A stretch of 64,000 bases of DNA, taken from positions 118,778-182,777 of IMG/VR virus record IMGVR_UViG_3300044695_008209. One strand, given 5' to 3'. Both the position numbers and the translations under genes were made by a program. The DNA is from a virus. Position 1 is the stretch's first letter; each line of letters opens with the position of its first letter. Below are positions 1 through 8,477 of this stretch, one piece after another. The notes beneath the pieces were generated by a model. It saw nothing but the letters and a program-made list of their open reading frames with translations. It had not been told where the DNA came from and did not search any database.

Positions 1-2
1 CC

Positions 3-251
3 GGCGGGAAGTGGGTCGGGCACCAGGTCGGGCGCGTGGGTGGCGCGATGCAGCGGACAGCCTTCCAGGCGTCGAAGGGCGTCCCCACGCAGGGGCAGGC
101 CATGCTCCACGCCGCCGGACAGGGCGTGCGCAACCTGGGCAAGGGGATCGCGGCGAACCCGGGCACCGCAGCCGGCGTCGCCGGCGTTGGCCTCGCCGGT
201 ATGGGGGCCGCGGGAGTGGCCGGTCGGATGTCCGCCCCTCGCCAGCAGTAG
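3..251 (+). CDS. Small Gly/Ala-rich virion-type protein, 5' end cut by the window
   Basis: The reading frame is open from the first bases of the window and ends at the TAG at 249-251, so the true start probably lies upstream. The visible part ends with a Gly/Ala/Val-rich hydrophobic stretch of about 25 residues followed by AGRMS and a short polar tail. The 94-aa protein at 20923-21207 ends the same way (a hydrophobic Gly/Ala stretch, then AGRMS), so the two are probably paralogues. The role is unknown. The gene sits 21 nt upstream of the baseplate spike gene and is read in the same direction, which suggests a virion protein. A short version starting at the internal GTG or ATG near 36-48 cannot be excluded. 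Confidence 0.55.
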   Translation, partial: GGKWVGHQVGRVGGAMQRTAFQASKGVPTQGQAMLHAAGQGVRNLGKGIAANPGTAAGVAGVGLAGMGAAGVAGRMSAPRQQ

Positions 252-272
252 GTTCCGCCCACGAGGAAGATC

Positions 273-1445
273 ATGACGACCAAGAAGCAGGGGACGCATG
301 ACCTCCCGAACAAGGGCAAGTCCACGGGCGGGGGCGCGGGGACGCCTGCGCTCATCCAGGCGGGGCGGATCCTCGACGTCGACCCACTGAGGTGGACGTG
401 CGTCATCAAGACCGACGGCGGAGGCGACGTCTCGAGGACTTTCCGCGACGTTCCACTCGGCGGCATGTACCTGCACCCCCTCGGAGATGGCATCTTCGTG
501 ATGCCCGAGCCTGGTGCGCTGGTGTGGGTCTGCAAGCCGAGCGAGGGGGACGCGTCCGCGTTCATCGTCGCCTACCGGCCCTACCCGCGCAGGGACAACG
601 TCACCTCGACCGAGGCCAACAAGCCGACGACCACCAGCAATCGTCCGCGCCTCAGTCCCGGCGACTTGGCGTTTCTCGGACGAGACCAGAACGGGCTCTT
701 CGTGCGTCGAGGGCAGCTGACGGAGATCTTCGGAGGCCCGCTCGCACGGACGCTCTACCAGGGACGCACCGGCACGATCCACTCCTTCGCCCAGACGGTG
801 AAGCTCGACGTGTTCGGCGGCTCAGTCCGCTGGGACGTGGACCGCCCCGAGCTCGACCCGGACGGCCACCAGGGAACGCGCGTGGACCTGAAGGCGAAGG
901 AGTACGCGGACGACCGCGCCTACGTCTCCAGGATCCAGATCGGCAAGTTCGACGCCAACACCACCATCTCGGAGCCCGTCCTCCGCGTGCAGGTCTTCTC
1001 GAGTGGAGATGCGGAAGAGGCGTCGCTCGTCCAAGCAGCATCCCTCGCGGCGAACAAGGACGGCGAGGTCGAGCTCTCTACGACTGGGAACGTGACGGTC
1101 GACGTGGTGGTGGGCGGCGCGCCGGTCGCGTCCGTGCACGTCTCGAAGGACGGCACGATCGCGATCACGGGGACCGCGGCCGTCGCGGTTCAGGGGACTT
1201 CGGTGACCCTCATCGCAGGTAGCATGCAGATGGCTGTGGCCGGTGCCGGTGCCTCCGTCGGTGCCGAGGCCGGGGTCAAGACCAAGGTGTTGAAGGACCT
1301 GGCCTTCAGCACTGACGCCGCGGCTGCCTGGACCGAGGTCATGGCACTCTGTACCGCACTCGGACTGCCGAGCACGAACATCGCGAAGCATCTCGCCTCC
1401 CTGAGCGCAGCGGCCTACACCTCGACGGCGCTGGAGACTGAGTAG
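273..1445 (+). CDS. Baseplate spike / gpV-like protein with OB domain and beta-helix needle
   Basis: 390 aa. After a short Gly-rich leader, residues about 25-115 show the hallmarks of the phage spike OB-fold: an aspartate-rich strand (ILDVDPLRW), a middle strand ending in VPLGGMY, and the loop GIFVMPEPGALVW typical of gpV/gp5-type baseplate hub proteins. Residues about 240-340 are a run of short Val/Thr/Gly strands (VTVDVVVGG, VSKDGTIAITG, AVAVQGTSVT) that fits the intertwined beta-helix needle of membrane-piercing spikes. The C-terminal 50 residues are helical. GAGGAAG lies 7 nt before the ATG. The known role of the family is to cap the tail tube and puncture the outer membrane. No lysozyme domain is visible. 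The function call is strong; the exact sub-family is not certain. Confidence 0.72.
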   Translation: MTTKKQGTHDLPNKGKSTGGGAGTPALIQAGRILDVDPLRWTCVIKTDGGGDVSRTFRDVPLGGMYLHPLGDGIFVMPEPGALVWVCKPSEGDASAFIVAYRPYPRRDNVTSTEANKPTTTSNRPRLSPGDLAFLGRDQNGLFVRRGQLTEIFGGPLARTLYQGRTGTIHSFAQTVKLDVFGGSVRWDVDRPELDPDGHQGTRVDLKAKEYADDRAYVSRIQIGKFDANTTISEPVLRVQVFSSGDAEEASLVQAASLAANKDGEVELSTTGNVTVDVVVGGAPVASVHVSKDGTIAITGTAAVAVQGTSVTLIAGSMQMAVAGAGASVGAEAGVKTKVLKDLAFSTDAAAAWTEVMALCTALGLPSTNIAKHLASLSAAAYTSTALETE

Positions 1446-1973
1446 ATGCCCGGGCCGCACCTTCCATCCATCCGGCAGCGCGTACATCGACGCCTCAACC
1501 CGGGTCGACTGGCGCAGGACGGCTTGCCGGAACTCCTCGCTCAGGTGCTCTACGACGAGCTCCTCGAAAACCCGGGACCGCAGGGCGCCCCAGGTACCCC
1601 CGGTGCTCCAGGAGTAGCCGGTGACCCTGGACCACAGGGGGATCCTGGGCCTCAAGGGGACCCCGGGCCGCAAGGAGATCCTGGTACCCCCGGAGGGACT
1701 GACCCCGCGCTCGAGATGGAGCTGGCCTTCAAGGTGGCCAACGCGAGCAACTTCAAGAAGCCGACCTACAACCTTCAGGGGCAGCTGACGGTGGTGGACA
1801 TCTGGGAGACTCCGGCGATGCTGGTGAAGCTGTTCAGCAAGGCGCTGGCGTACACGGACGGGAAGCTGACCACGTCGACGCTGACACGCATCTCGGACGG
1901 CGCTACGCTTGTCCGGACGCTCACGTACGCTGCTGAGAAGTGGGACGGTACGACCTCGGTATACACCCCATGA
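1446..1973 (+). CDS. Collagen-like tail fibre / baseplate protein
   Basis: 175 aa; the ATG directly follows the stop codon of the spike gene. Residues 44-83 form about 13 uninterrupted Gly-X-Y triplets rich in Pro, Gln and Asp (units such as GPQGDP), so this is a collagen-like triple-helix segment. The flanks are a basic/helical N-terminus (residues 1-42) and a C-terminal globular part (85-175) that could nucleate a trimer. In phage fibres such repeats form rigid trimeric rods. The place between the spike and a long beta-rich protein supports a baseplate or fibre role. The partner and receptor are unknown. Confidence 0.6.
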   Translation: MPGPHLPSIRQRVHRRLNPGRLAQDGLPELLAQVLYDELLENPGPQGAPGTPGAPGVAGDPGPQGDPGPQGDPGPQGDPGTPGGTDPALEMELAFKVANASNFKKPTYNLQGQLTVVDIWETPAMLVKLFSKALAYTDGKLTTSTLTRISDGATLVRTLTYAAEKWDGTTSVYTP

Positions 1974-1996
1974 CCTCGACGGGCTAAGGAGGGTCC

Positions 1997-4900
1997 GTGG
2001 CAACCTTCAACCTCGCCTCGGGCGGCACCACCTACTGGCACGACACGGCGTACACCACCCGCGCCGGCGGGGACACGTACAACCTGTCGCTGGGCTCGAT
2101 CCTCATCGTGGACGGGGACTGCCGCTTCGGACCGAACACCACGACGGCGACCGGCCCCCCAGGCGTCATCGACATCGCGGCGAACACGGGCGGCGAGTTC
2201 CGCATCGACGGAAGCGGCGTCCGCCTGATCCCGTACAAGACCGGCTCGGGCAACGTCCCGGCGCTGGACACGGCCATCACCATCGGCGGGGTGAGCGGGA
2301 AGCTGCTGGGGGTCTGGGCGACCATCGACGTGGCCCCGACGGCGGTTGGCGCGGGGATGCCCCCAACCGGCTTCATCAAGGTGCGCCAGGTCACCGGAGG
2401 CACCTACAAGGGCGGCACGCTGGGCGGCATCGGGGCCGTCGCGCTGGGCGACACGGGCGCGGCCCTGACGATCACCGTGGCGGCCGGCGCCAAGACCTTC
2501 ACGCGCGGCGCGGGCGACTTCATCGCGGACGGCATCAAGCTCGGCGACACGGTGGTCACCAGCGGCTTCACGAACGGGGGCAACAACGGCACCTTCGTCG
2601 TGACGACGATCACGACCACGGTGCTGACCTTCTCGGCGGCGACCGGGCTCGTGGACGAGACGGGCAACGGCAACGAACAGGTCATCTCCCAGACCGTGGA
2701 CATCGTTGGCTGGATCGACTTCTCGGCGGACGACAACGGGACGATCACGGTTCGCCGCCTCGGCACGTTCAAGACGCGCGGGGCCTGGTTCGAGCTGGGG
2801 AAGACCAGCGGGAACCGCAACCAGACGATGGCGCTGCCCTGCTCCGGGCAGACCGCGTTCTGGATCAGCGGGGTGTGGATCGAAACGGCGGTCGCAAGCG
2901 GGCTGTTCGAGTATTGGCCATGCCTGACGACGAACGCGAACGGCGGCTGGACTACCGCGAACCAGGGCACGGACGGACGCTCACGAGCGGTCATGTGCGA
3001 CGCGGCGAACAAGGTGATCCGCATCGGCGCCGACGCAGCGGCGACGAGCATCGGAGAGCTGCCGGGAGCGGGCCGACGGGTGGTGGTCCCCAACGTGTTC
3101 CTGATGACGAACACGACGGCGGCCCGCACCGTGGCGGTCATCCCCAACGCGACCCCGGCCACCCGCTTCGAGTTCTTCACGTCCGGCGGCGCCGTGATCG
3201 ACATGGAGTACACCGAGTGCAACTGGTGCGCGAACACGGCCGCCACCAGCTTGAACCAATGCTACTCGATCACGATGACGAACGTGACGTGGGGGGACGT
3301 GCTGTTCCTCGGCGAGTGCGCCACGCCGATCATCTGGAACAGCGGAGGCGTCAGCCCGATCAACCCGCAAGAGACGGCGGCGTTGATCGTCTCGTCGCAG
3401 TTCAACGGTGGCACGTTCACGGACTGCAAGTTCTGGCGTGGCGGCGCCATCGGAGCTGGCGAGTACAGCGTTTCGCTTGTCACCTGCACCGACCTGAACT
3501 TCGTGCGCTGCCGCTTTGGCCAGGCGACGCTGAACACGAACGCGACCGGCTACTCGCTGAACGTGAACTCCTGCGTGCGGACGACGTTCACGACGTGCTG
3601 GATCACGGGCGGCGCCCTGATCACGACCTGCTCGTTCACGACGTTCACGACCACGACGTACATCCAGCGGCACTCCGGCACGTCTGGGGCGACCCCGACG
3701 ATGCACGTCTGGACGGTCGCGGGGCGCTCCAGCGACACCTTCCTTGACGGCCTGGACTGGGGCGGGTTCACGAACGTCCACGCCTACGGCGGCCTCCTGT
3801 CCGTAGCGGCGAGCGACCGCACCGAGCTGCGAAACGTGGGGACGGCCGCCGCCCCGCTGACCCTGGGCTCGGCGAACCAGACTCGGTTCCTGCTCACCAC
3901 CGGCAGCGGCTGCGACGGCGTGACCCTCAAGCGGGTCTACACGGACAACGCCAACGGGCTCTACTCCACGACGAACGGCGACAAGAACATCCTCCTCCAG
4001 AACGTGTGGGCGGACGCCGCGGACAACTTCGGAGCCCAATGGTTGAGCTGCATCCAGAAGGGGTGCCGCGGCTTCGGCACAGTCGTCACGTCGTTCACGG
4101 CGTCCTACGACAACATCTTCTGGGACACGTTCAACGCGACCACGACAGGCAAGATCGGCATCCACTTCAACGAGGCGGTCGGTCCTGACGCCCCCTACGT
4201 CGCGCTCACGGGCACGGCGAAGTTCACGGCATCGGGCTTGATCTACATGCCGAACTCGGGCGACACGGCCACGTTCACGTTCCCCTACTACGTCATCGGG
4301 TACAACGGCTTCACCATCCTCGAGGAGACGCTGGCGAGCGCGAGCGGCACCATCAAGGACCGGATGCGCGTCCAGTACCAGATCGACAAGAACGACGGGG
4401 CCGGCTTCGGGAGCTACCACAACCTGCACTACAACCGGACGGGTGGCGGCGGGACCGTCGGCCAGTTCACGATCACGATGACGAACACCGTGGGCGTCGA
4501 GGTCGGGGACTACGTGTTCGGGACGAACGTGGGTGCGTCGGCCCGCGTGACCAGCGTGGACAACGGGACGACGGTGACGGTCAACGTCGCGAACGGCGGG
4601 GCAGTCTCGGGCACCCTGCGCTTCAACCAGCTCCCCTTCGAGGCGAGCGTCAGCCAGGCCAACGGGTTCAAGCTGAATCTCAAGATCACCTGCGAGACGA
4701 CGGACACCACGAACAACACGATCCACACGCTCCACGTCCAGGGCATCACGACGAACGACGCGAACGGCATCCAGCGTCAGTACCCGCTGGACGTGGTGAC
4801 GGTCACGCTGTCGAACCTCGTGGTTGGGAGCCGGTACAGCATCCTCCGGGCCGACGGCGTGACGCTGCTGGCGACGGGTACGGCCGCGAGCTCGACGGAG

Positions 4901-5062
4901 AAGCCGACGGTGACCTACCCAGGCGCCCCGGAGAACATCATCATCCGCGTCCGCAAGGGGTCGGCGGCGACCAAGTACTTCCCGTTCGAGACGCAGGCGC
5001 CCATCACCCGCTCCGGGGCCTCGGCGTTCATCTCCCAGACCCCCGACACCCTCGCAGCGTAG
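1997..5062 (+). CDS. Long beta-rich tail protein, probable tailspike/fibre
   Basis: 1021 aa, starting at GTG 1997 behind an excellent ribosome site (AAGGAGGG, 1986-1993). The protein is almost entirely Thr/Gly/Asn/Val-rich, with periodic short strands in the middle (about 330-740) as in right-handed beta-helix spikes. Residues about 165-222 hold a domain (KTFTRGAGDF...VGD-type turn...NNGTF) that recurs in the 216-aa protein at 13015. The last 40 residues contain IIIRVRK...PFE, which recurs at the end of the next long protein (5291-7852). No enzymatic residues were identified, so lyase activity is not claimed. It lies in the tail block between baseplate-type genes, consistent with a receptor-binding or adhesin role. 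Confidence 0.6.
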   Translation: MATFNLASGGTTYWHDTAYTTRAGGDTYNLSLGSILIVDGDCRFGPNTTTATGPPGVIDIAANTGGEFRIDGSGVRLIPYKTGSGNVPALDTAITIGGVSGKLLGVWATIDVAPTAVGAGMPPTGFIKVRQVTGGTYKGGTLGGIGAVALGDTGAALTITVAAGAKTFTRGAGDFIADGIKLGDTVVTSGFTNGGNNGTFVVTTITTTVLTFSAATGLVDETGNGNEQVISQTVDIVGWIDFSADDNGTITVRRLGTFKTRGAWFELGKTSGNRNQTMALPCSGQTAFWISGVWIETAVASGLFEYWPCLTTNANGGWTTANQGTDGRSRAVMCDAANKVIRIGADAAATSIGELPGAGRRVVVPNVFLMTNTTAARTVAVIPNATPATRFEFFTSGGAVIDMEYTECNWCANTAATSLNQCYSITMTNVTWGDVLFLGECATPIIWNSGGVSPINPQETAALIVSSQFNGGTFTDCKFWRGGAIGAGEYSVSLVTCTDLNFVRCRFGQATLNTNATGYSLNVNSCVRTTFTTCWITGGALITTCSFTTFTTTTYIQRHSGTSGATPTMHVWTVAGRSSDTFLDGLDWGGFTNVHAYGGLLSVAASDRTELRNVGTAAAPLTLGSANQTRFLLTTGSGCDGVTLKRVYTDNANGLYSTTNGDKNILLQNVWADAADNFGAQWLSCIQKGCRGFGTVVTSFTASYDNIFWDTFNATTTGKIGIHFNEAVGPDAPYVALTGTAKFTASGLIYMPNSGDTATFTFPYYVIGYNGFTILEETLASASGTIKDRMRVQYQIDKNDGAGFGSYHNLHYNRTGGGGTVGQFTITMTNTVGVEVGDYVFGTNVGASARVTSVDNGTTVTVNVANGGAVSGTLRFNQLPFEASVSQANGFKLNLKITCETTDTTNNTIHTLHVQGITTNDANGIQRQYPLDVVTVTLSNLVVGSRYSILRADGVTLLATGTAASSTEKPTVTYPGAPENIIIRVRKGSAATKYFPFETQAPITRSGASAFISQTPDTLAA

Positions 5063-5070
5063 GAGCACCG

Positions 5071-5265
5071 ATGGACAAGCTCGCGATCCCCTTCGTCATC
5101 GTCTCCACCCCAGACGATGCGAACGAGCCCAACGTCGGAAGCGCGACATGCGGCTGCTGCGGCTGCGTGTTCCGCTACGACCTCGCGGCGCGCATCGGCG
5201 TCGAGCTCGTGGTCAACACCGAGAACCTCTACGCGCTCGCCTGCCCTGATGACTGCGCGGTATAG
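5071..5265 (+). CDS. Small Cys-rich protein, possible metal-binding knuckle
   Basis: 64 aa with GGAG 5 nt before the ATG and only 8 nt from the preceding stop. Residues about 27-33 read CGCCGC and a further pair of cysteines (C-P-D-D-C) stands at the C-terminus, so four or more Cys could bind one zinc. No family was recognised. It sits between two long tail proteins in the same direction and is probably translated with them; a chaperone or small structural role is possible but not shown. Confidence 0.5.
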   Translation: MDKLAIPFVIVSTPDDANEPNVGSATCGCCGCVFRYDLAARIGVELVVNTENLYALACPDDCAV

Positions 5266-5290
5266 TCCCACATCCTGACCGGAGCCTCCC

Positions 5291-7852
5291 ATGGGCATCG
5301 AAACCGACTTCCTCATCGACTACACGAACAAGCGCGTCTACCACAACGCGGGCTCGACGGTCTACACCGTGAACGCCCTGTACACGCTGCTCATGGACAC
5401 CTTCGATGAGATCGTCCAGATGGACGACACCGTGCCGATGTCGGCCCAGACGCCTACCGAGTACACGATGATCAACGGCTGGTTCATCGACGACGTGTCG
5501 GTGCAGTACCTGTCCGGTGGTGCCATCAAGACCTCCGGCTACCTCAACGCCATCCAGGTCGTGACGCTGGTGGCCGGCGGCTACGTCGGCGCCATCGGCT
5601 CGGACATCGGGAAGCTCGTCACCGACGACGGCGGGAACACCGGCAACCTCATCGCCTACGACAACGTCCTTCGGAAGTGGTGGATTCGCTGGGGCACGAC
5701 CGTGGCCGCGAGCAGCACCATGGCGATCACGGGCGGCACCGGCGCAGGCGTCACCATCGCCTCGGGATCGACCACCGGCGAGGACCTGTACGCGAACGCC
5801 TACACCCTTGGCACCATCGAGAGCTCCCCGGCGCCCCAGGTCTACGTCTACCAGAACAAGATTCGCGTCGCGGAGTGGTCCGCGCTCTCGAACTGGGACC
5901 CCGGCCAGATCGACGTGCTCCTCAAGGTGAAGGAGGCCGGCACCCTCATCGACGGCGGCCTGGCCACCGTGCTGGCCCGGCAGTCGGGCGACCTGTTCTC
6001 GCACTTCTCCATCGACCTCTCGGCCGGCGGTCGAAACGCCATCCCGCTGGGCACCTCGGACGACCTCAACGAGGACACCGGGGAGCACTACCTGCTCTAC
6101 GACGGGCAGACCTCGGCGTTCGTCAACGGCGAGCGCCTCAACGGGCAGACCTCGGGCGCCACCGCGGAGCTCGTGCTCGACACCGACAACGGCACCACGG
6201 GCATCCTCAAGCTGCGGAACGTGCGCGGAGTGTTCGCGAACGACGAGAACATCCGCTCTGGGGTGACCGTGCGTGCGGTGGCCAACGGGGTCGTCGGCGA
6301 CACGCTACTCACCTACGACGCCCAGAGCGCCAACTTCTCGTCCATGGCCCAGGTCCTCACCGGCTCCCTCTCGGGGGCGAAGCGCCTCCTTCGCGGGCAG
6401 CAGGACAACGGCGCAGCCGGCATCCTCGTCTGCTCCGTGAACGGCGCCGTGTTCGGCGTGAACCGGACCCCCTACTACAAGGCGTTCGTGGACAACGACG
6501 TGGTGAGCGGCGCCTCCGAAGGCTCCTGCACGCTCGACGCCGCGAGCACCACGCTCGTCGCCGGCTGGGACGACATCACGGTGGCCTTCGTCAACGGCAC
6601 CGTCACCCACGGCGGCACCACAGGAACCTTCGCCTCTGGCGAGCGGGTGACCTGGAGCGCGGGCGCACAGAGCGGCATCGTCCTCAAGGACGCGAGCGGC
6701 ACCCTCACCCTCGGGAACTGCACGAACACCGCGCTCAACGGCGTCACGGTCACCGGCGACAAGAGCGGGGCCACCTGCTCCCCCAACCAGAACCTCCAGT
6801 CCGCCCACACCATGACCAAGGCGTTCGAGCAGCAGAGCGCGAACCCCTACGACGTCATCGTGGAGTGCGGCGCGCTCTACAACGCCGGCCGCACGCTCGC
6901 CCAGGTCTACGAGTACCTCAAGTACCTGACCCACGACGGCCAGCTCTGGGACTTCTACACGGTCGTCGCTGGCGTCATCACCAAGGTCAAGGGCGAGAAC
7001 TACATCCAGGCGTACACGGGCTACTCGCCGGTCGTCACCGCTCCGTTCGGCACCTTCGCGGGCGGCAAGCTGTTCGGCGCCCAAGGCGTCTGGGTCGAGG
7101 GCATGGCGCTCTCGCAGAGCTACCAGGTCATCGACTCCAACGGCGTCGGGCAGGCCCCCTACGCGAGCGTCAACATCGTGGTCAGCTCGGTCGTCTCGGG
7201 TGACCGCGTGTCGGTGTTCCGCGCCAACGCCGGCGTCGTGGACGAGGCTGTGTTCACGAGCCACGCAGCCGACAACGACATCGGGGACGCGGACTTCATC
7301 ATCAACGCGGCCATCCCCATCGACACGCCGCCCGCCGGCGCCCTCCGGGTGGTCCACGGGACGACGAAGCAGCGGTATCGCTACTCGAGCTGGGCGACCT
7401 CGACCTTCACCCTGACCGCGGTGCCTGGCGGGACGGCGGACGCGGGCTCGACCGGGGCGACGTTGGAGGACGCGGCCAGCGACTTCGTGACCAACGTGCA
7501 GGTCGGCGACATGATCACGAACACCCAGACGGGCGAGTCTGGGATCGTCACCGCCATCGCCGATGCCACCCACCTGACCGCCGCTCTCCCCAGCAACTGG
7601 ACTGTCGGGGACACCTTCGTCATCAACAAGCTGACGGCGAACTACGACGGCACGACCAAGGCATACGCCCCGTTCGTCGATGAGCAGGCCGCTGGCACCT
7701 CGGTGTCCAAGACCGTGCTCTACGCCTCCAACCGGGATGTGCTGGTGCGCGTCCGCAAGAAGGGCATCCTCCCCTTCGAGAGCCCCGGCACCGTCACCTC
7801 CACCGGCCTGTCGGTGGCGGCCAACCGCACCACCGACGGCATCGTCACGTAG
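5291..7852 (+). CDS. Long beta-rich tail protein with repeated beta modules
   Basis: 853 aa, GGAGCC 6-7 nt before the ATG. The N-terminal 200 residues contain WFIDD and VYVYQNKIRVAEW segments that resemble conserved hypothetical tail proteins of large phages. At least three copies of a short module follow (NGERLNGQTSGATAEL, ANDENIRSG, SGERVTWSAGAQSGIVL), of a type common in phage adhesins. The C-terminus carries VLVRVRK...LPFES, matching the end of the 1021-aa protein upstream. No catalytic motif was found. Position and composition indicate a minor tail or receptor-recognition protein; the precise function is unknown. Confidence 0.58.
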   Translation: MGIETDFLIDYTNKRVYHNAGSTVYTVNALYTLLMDTFDEIVQMDDTVPMSAQTPTEYTMINGWFIDDVSVQYLSGGAIKTSGYLNAIQVVTLVAGGYVGAIGSDIGKLVTDDGGNTGNLIAYDNVLRKWWIRWGTTVAASSTMAITGGTGAGVTIASGSTTGEDLYANAYTLGTIESSPAPQVYVYQNKIRVAEWSALSNWDPGQIDVLLKVKEAGTLIDGGLATVLARQSGDLFSHFSIDLSAGGRNAIPLGTSDDLNEDTGEHYLLYDGQTSAFVNGERLNGQTSGATAELVLDTDNGTTGILKLRNVRGVFANDENIRSGVTVRAVANGVVGDTLLTYDAQSANFSSMAQVLTGSLSGAKRLLRGQQDNGAAGILVCSVNGAVFGVNRTPYYKAFVDNDVVSGASEGSCTLDAASTTLVAGWDDITVAFVNGTVTHGGTTGTFASGERVTWSAGAQSGIVLKDASGTLTLGNCTNTALNGVTVTGDKSGATCSPNQNLQSAHTMTKAFEQQSANPYDVIVECGALYNAGRTLAQVYEYLKYLTHDGQLWDFYTVVAGVITKVKGENYIQAYTGYSPVVTAPFGTFAGGKLFGAQGVWVEGMALSQSYQVIDSNGVGQAPYASVNIVVSSVVSGDRVSVFRANAGVVDEAVFTSHAADNDIGDADFIINAAIPIDTPPAGALRVVHGTTKQRYRYSSWATSTFTLTAVPGGTADAGSTGATLEDAASDFVTNVQVGDMITNTQTGESGIVTAIADATHLTAALPSNWTVGDTFVINKLTANYDGTTKAYAPFVDEQAAGTSVSKTVLYASNRDVLVRVRKKGILPFESPGTVTSTGLSVAANRTTDGIVT

Positions 7853-7861
7853 GATCGGTGC

Positions 7862-8386
7862 ATGTCTGCGATCATCACCTTCGACAAGGCGAATCGGATC
7901 ATCGAGGTGGACACCGCTGTCCACCCGATTGTCTGCACCGTGCAGGAGCTGATCAACGCGATCCGCGACTACGAGGACGAGATCGTCAACATGGAGATCC
8001 CCAAGATCGCGAACGCGACGGGGAAGGACAACCTCGGCGGCGGGACCTACACCGGCATCACCCTGACCCTGCTGAACTGGACGATCAAGTTCGCGGACCA
8101 CCCGGGGCCCGACTACGTCCTGTCCAAGGTCTCAGACGGGAACCTACTGGCAGTCGACGGGAATGGGGACTCGATGCTCCCGTTCACCCCGTCGACCTTC
8201 ACGTCGATCCTGTACTCGACCGCCGTGTCCGTCGCCCTCTACGACGCCGGCGCATCCTCGAACCCGTGGTCGCTGCCCAAGGTCGACAACCAGGTTCCGG
8301 GGACGATGGGCGGCCGCGTGAAGGACCTCGAGGACGAGCTCGCCAAGGTCAAGTCCGACACAGCCCTGGTTCCTGCCCTCATCTGA
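7862..8386 (+). CDS. Conserved phage tail-associated protein
   Basis: 174 aa. The start (ITFDKANRIIEVDTAV), a helix around VQELINAIRDYEDE, and the following KIANATGKDNLGGG and ITLTLLNW segments match a recurring family of phage hypothetical proteins found near tail and fibre genes. The end of the protein is a short amphipathic helix that could oligomerise. It follows the 853-aa protein by 9 nt. No enzymatic function can be assigned. Confidence 0.55.
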   Translation: MSAIITFDKANRIIEVDTAVHPIVCTVQELINAIRDYEDEIVNMEIPKIANATGKDNLGGGTYTGITLTLLNWTIKFADHPGPDYVLSKVSDGNLLAVDGNGDSMLPFTPSTFTSILYSTAVSVALYDAGASSNPWSLPKVDNQVPGTMGGRVKDLEDELAKVKSDTALVPALI

Positions 8387-8449
8387 CCTGCGGGAGGCGG
8401 CGGGCTTTCCGCCCTCATCGACGACAGCTTACCGTAGACCCCCCGCAGG
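8387..8449 (+). other. Structured intergenic leader before the Dps-fusion gene
   Basis: CCTGCGGG (8387-8394) is the exact reverse complement of CCCGCAGG (8442-8449), and a nested hairpin GGCGG/CCGCC lies at 8399-8413. The region begins at the stop of the previous gene and ends about 16 nt before the ribosome site of the next one. It could be a weak terminator, an RNA-processing structure or a translational control element. There is no U-run after it. Confidence 0.35.
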
Positions 8450-8477
8450 AGTTATCCTTGCGCCTGGAGTGTTCTCC

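Noticed and set aside
1575-1700. Short DNA repeats resembling a CRISPR array
   Set aside because: The periodicity is 9-18 nt and in frame, caused by Gly-X-Y codons of the collagen-like gene.
2981-5068. Long - strand open frame opposite the 1021-aa tail protein
   Set aside because: Arg/Val-rich shadow of a well-supported + gene with a strong ribosome site.
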